Shown here: piece by piece, positions 18,969-20,875 of the stretch
Layout: each line of letters opens with the position of its first letter
Numbering within the stretch: position 1 is the stretch's first letter
Assembly: GCA_001970955.1 (NCBI GenBank)
Contig: MPUH01001215.1
Coordinates: 1 to 20,875, forward strand
Direction of reading: 5' to 3'
Length of the DNA: 20,875 nt
Origin: Stentor coeruleus
Lineage: Eukaryota; Ciliophora; Heterotrichea; Heterotrichida; Stentoridae
Position numbers and translations under genes: made by a program
Notes under the pieces: model-generated
Seen by the model: only the letters and a program-made list of their open reading frames with translations
What the model was told of the DNA's origin: nothing
The model's database searches: none

Positions 18969-20180
18969 ATGGACGATTGGATTCTTGAGCCTTCAGTTCA
19001 CTCTTTGAACACAGTAAATCCTGTTAGAGAGACAGTATCTAGCATTAAGCTTCCAACAGATTTCCCTAAGCCAACATATTCCCTAGCGCTAGGCGACCCT
19101 TCATATTACCCTGACTTTGCCGCACACTCTTTTGTTGTGGATGCTGCTGTTGAAGCCTTAAGAAGTGGCCAAGGCAATGGCTATACTGATTCTTTAGGAT
19201 ATGGACCAGCAAGAGAAACTCTAGCAAGAGCTTATTCATATGATAACATAAGACTTACAAAAGACGATGTTATCATTGATATTGGTGGGACAGGGGCGAT
19301 TCATACAATTCTTCAAGTCTTTCTTAATCCGGGAGATAATATTTTAATATCTTCACCTGGCTTCCCCTTGTATAAGACTATGGCTCAGAATCTTAACGCT
19401 GAAGCTATTACTTATAACTTGAAGCCTTATAGCAATTGGGAAGTAGATTTAGAAGACCTAGAAAGAAAAGTTACTCCTAGAACCAAGATGATTGTTGTTG
19501 TTAATCCTTGTAATCCTTGTGGAAGTGTGTTTTCTAAAGAACACTTAATGGATATTTTAAATTGGGCTGAAAAGCACCATGTTTGCATCCTTGCTGATGA
19601 AGTTTATCATGGTATGACTTTTGGAAAACCTCATTATCCATTAGGATCATTAACTGATACTGTCCCTGTGTTTACAGTAGGGGCTTTGAGCAAAATATTT
19701 TTGGTCCCTGGATGGAGATGCGGATGGGTGCTAATTTATGATAAATATAACAAATGCGAAAAATATAGGCCTGCAATAAATAAGATTAAAAACATGCTTT
19801 TGCACCCAGCACCTTTTATTATGCAAGCAATTCCAAAGATTTATGAAAATCTTCCTGAAAATTACTTTGCTGAAGTTATGCAAAAAGTGAAAGAAAGAGC
19901 TGAAGTTGTTAAAAATAAATTAGCTGATGTCGCTGCACTTAATACTGGATCTCCTGAAGGATCACTTTATTGCATGGTTGCTATTGATTTCATTAATATG
20001 GATGTGAAATCTTCTGTAGAGTTCGCTCAAAAACTGGCTCAGGAAGAAGGGGTGGTAATTATGCCAGCGGAAGCATTTTTAAGTCATTCGGCATTTAGAA
20101 TTGTTCTTTGTCATCCAATTCATGTAATTGAAGAGTGCATGGACCGCATCAAATCATTTATTCAAAGACATACAGTTTAG
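18969..20180 (+). CDS. TAT: Tyrosine aminotransferase-type PLP enzyme
   Basis: 403 residues, stop TAG. Class I aminotransferases of this type move the amino group of tyrosine (or related aromatic and other amino acids) to 2-oxoglutarate, the first step of tyrosine breakdown. Family signatures run in order: NPVRETVSSIK (17-27), LALGDPSYYP (39-48), GNGYTDSLGYGPARE (69-83), SPGFPLYKT (129-137), NPCNPCGSVFSKEHL (179-193), and DEVYHGMTFG (210-219). The PLP-binding Lys is Lys242 in GALSKIFLVPGWRCGW; Asn182, Asp210 and Tyr213 are the expected cofactor contacts, and Arg377 in AFRIVLC is the likely substrate-carboxylate binder. It is shorter than the mammalian enzyme (about 454 residues) because the regulatory N-terminus is missing. 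No signal or targeting peptide is obvious, so it is probably cytosolic. Alanine-type relatives cannot be fully excluded on sequence alone. Confidence 0.93.
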   Translation: MDDWILEPSVHSLNTVNPVRETVSSIKLPTDFPKPTYSLALGDPSYYPDFAAHSFVVDAAVEALRSGQGNGYTDSLGYGPARETLARAYSYDNIRLTKDDVIIDIGGTGAIHTILQVFLNPGDNILISSPGFPLYKTMAQNLNAEAITYNLKPYSNWEVDLEDLERKVTPRTKMIVVVNPCNPCGSVFSKEHLMDILNWAEKHHVCILADEVYHGMTFGKPHYPLGSLTDTVPVFTVGALSKIFLVPGWRCGWVLIYDKYNKCEKYRPAINKIKNMLLHPAPFIMQAIPKIYENLPENYFAEVMQKVKERAEVVKNKLADVAALNTGSPEGSLYCMVAIDFINMDVKSSVEFAQKLAQEEGVVIMPAEAFLSHSAFRIVLCHPIHVIEECMDRIKSFIQRHTV

Positions 20181-20875
20181 TTAGTTTAAGATTAATTTTA
20201 GTATTTATCAACATTTTAACTTTCTAATCAAAATTGGATTTTAGTTTCATTAAAAAAATCTAATCTAATATATTTTTCTATAAAACTTTTAAATAAAAGC
20301 TTTAAATTAAATGAATTTATGATTTTTTATGTTGAACACTTTAATTTTTTTGTGTTATTTTTAGAACAAAATCTTTTATTTCTTTCTAAATTTTTGTATA
20401 TTCTTCAATCATATCTCCCAAAAGTTTTTTACTCATAGTATTAAGTAGTTCACAGTTCGCATAGTTTTTACTGAATATATTGATGAAGGATTTTAGTATT
20501 ACTAGCATTTAACTCAAACTACTTATAGCAAGACAAAAATAAACACTAAAGCTAATTAGATATGTGATGATTTTTTTTGAATTTGCCTGTGCATGAATAT
20601 CTCAATATTTAAAAGTAAATGGTAGTCAAAGTTTATAGAGAAATTTAGATTGGTGGAACTTGGGAGGATTGCTCATGATACATAAAAAGAACTTGTTATA
20701 ACTTAGAAAGATGAGGAAGGAGTGAAGATTATGAAATTAGCTTGGGTTAGTACTGGAGCTAGGTAAGATTTATGTAGAGAAAGGCCTGTTATGAGAGATA
20801 TTGAGAGAAAATAAGAATGGTTTCGGGTTGATTTGAGTTTAAAGGTAATAAAAATTATGGACTTGGCTTTATTAT
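20181..20875. other. 3' flank of the aminotransferase gene, no gene called
   Basis: 20181-20600 is AT-rich. 20641-20875 is strongly C-poor on + (63 G, 14 C by hand) and reads as a protein-like frame interrupted by TAA/TAG codons. A 15-nt GT..AG string at 20763-20777 could be an intron, and an ATG at 20731 precedes it in frame, but translation then stops after 22 residues. The stretch may be the edge of a gene beyond the window or an effect of skewed composition. Confidence 0.45.

Noticed and set aside
1..20875. Transposon, CRISPR array, virus-like or toxin genes
   Set aside because: No transposase, reverse transcriptase, terminal inverted repeats, spaced direct repeats, capsid-like or toxin-like genes were recognised on either strand.

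Overview
This looks like a piece of the macronuclear genome of a heterotrich ciliate, most likely Stentor or a close relative. Four observations support that. The DNA is very AT-rich, at roughly 20-25% GC between genes and about 30-35% in genes. Genes are short and closely packed. The introns that can be proved are only 15 or 16 nt long, which is known from Stentor and Blepharisma. TAA and TAG act as true stops in every recognisable gene and tryptophan is always TGG, which fits the standard code of Stentor better than the altered codes of most ciliates. The species call is inference.

Layout from left to right. 451-2758 (+) is a DENN-domain protein with two tiny introns near its 5' end. 4550-2935 (-) holds two closely spaced genes on the same strand: a small two-pass membrane protein and a protein with cyclic-nucleotide-binding folds. 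5757-5278 (-) is a secreted or lumenal DOMON-domain protein. 6240-6521 (+) and 10603-10400 (-) are two small unrelated proteins that both begin with a Met-Gly-x-Cys acylation motif. Between them are a small coiled-coil protein (9606-9268, -) and a long stretch, 6522-9267, with no convincing gene. 13332-12016 (-) is HMG-CoA synthase, split by three 15-nt introns. 14181-14753 (+) is CFAP20/BUG22, an almost invariant ciliary doublet-microtubule protein. 14924-15865 (+) is a FYVE-like zinc finger with a long coiled coil. 17137-16328 (-) is an unrecognised basic protein. 18969-20180 (+) is a tyrosine-aminotransferase-type PLP enzyme.

The genes are not a pathway or operon. They are a usual eukaryotic mixture of lipid and isoprenoid synthesis, amino-acid catabolism, Rab and membrane traffic, and cilia. 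No rRNA, tRNA, CRISPR array or complete mobile element was recognised.

The most notable patterns are the spliced gene structures; a strong, repeated polarity of G/C strand skew along the genes (coding strand C-rich at the 5' flank, G-rich toward the 3' end); the absence of TGA as either stop or sense codon in all twelve genes; two small proteins with dual-acylation N-termini; an imperfect 80-bp tandem duplication whose core copies differ only synonymously; and a single N flanked by an 11-bp direct repeat that is probably an assembly join. Several intergenic stretches look faintly coding if TAA/TAG or TGA are read as sense. I treat those as unproven.
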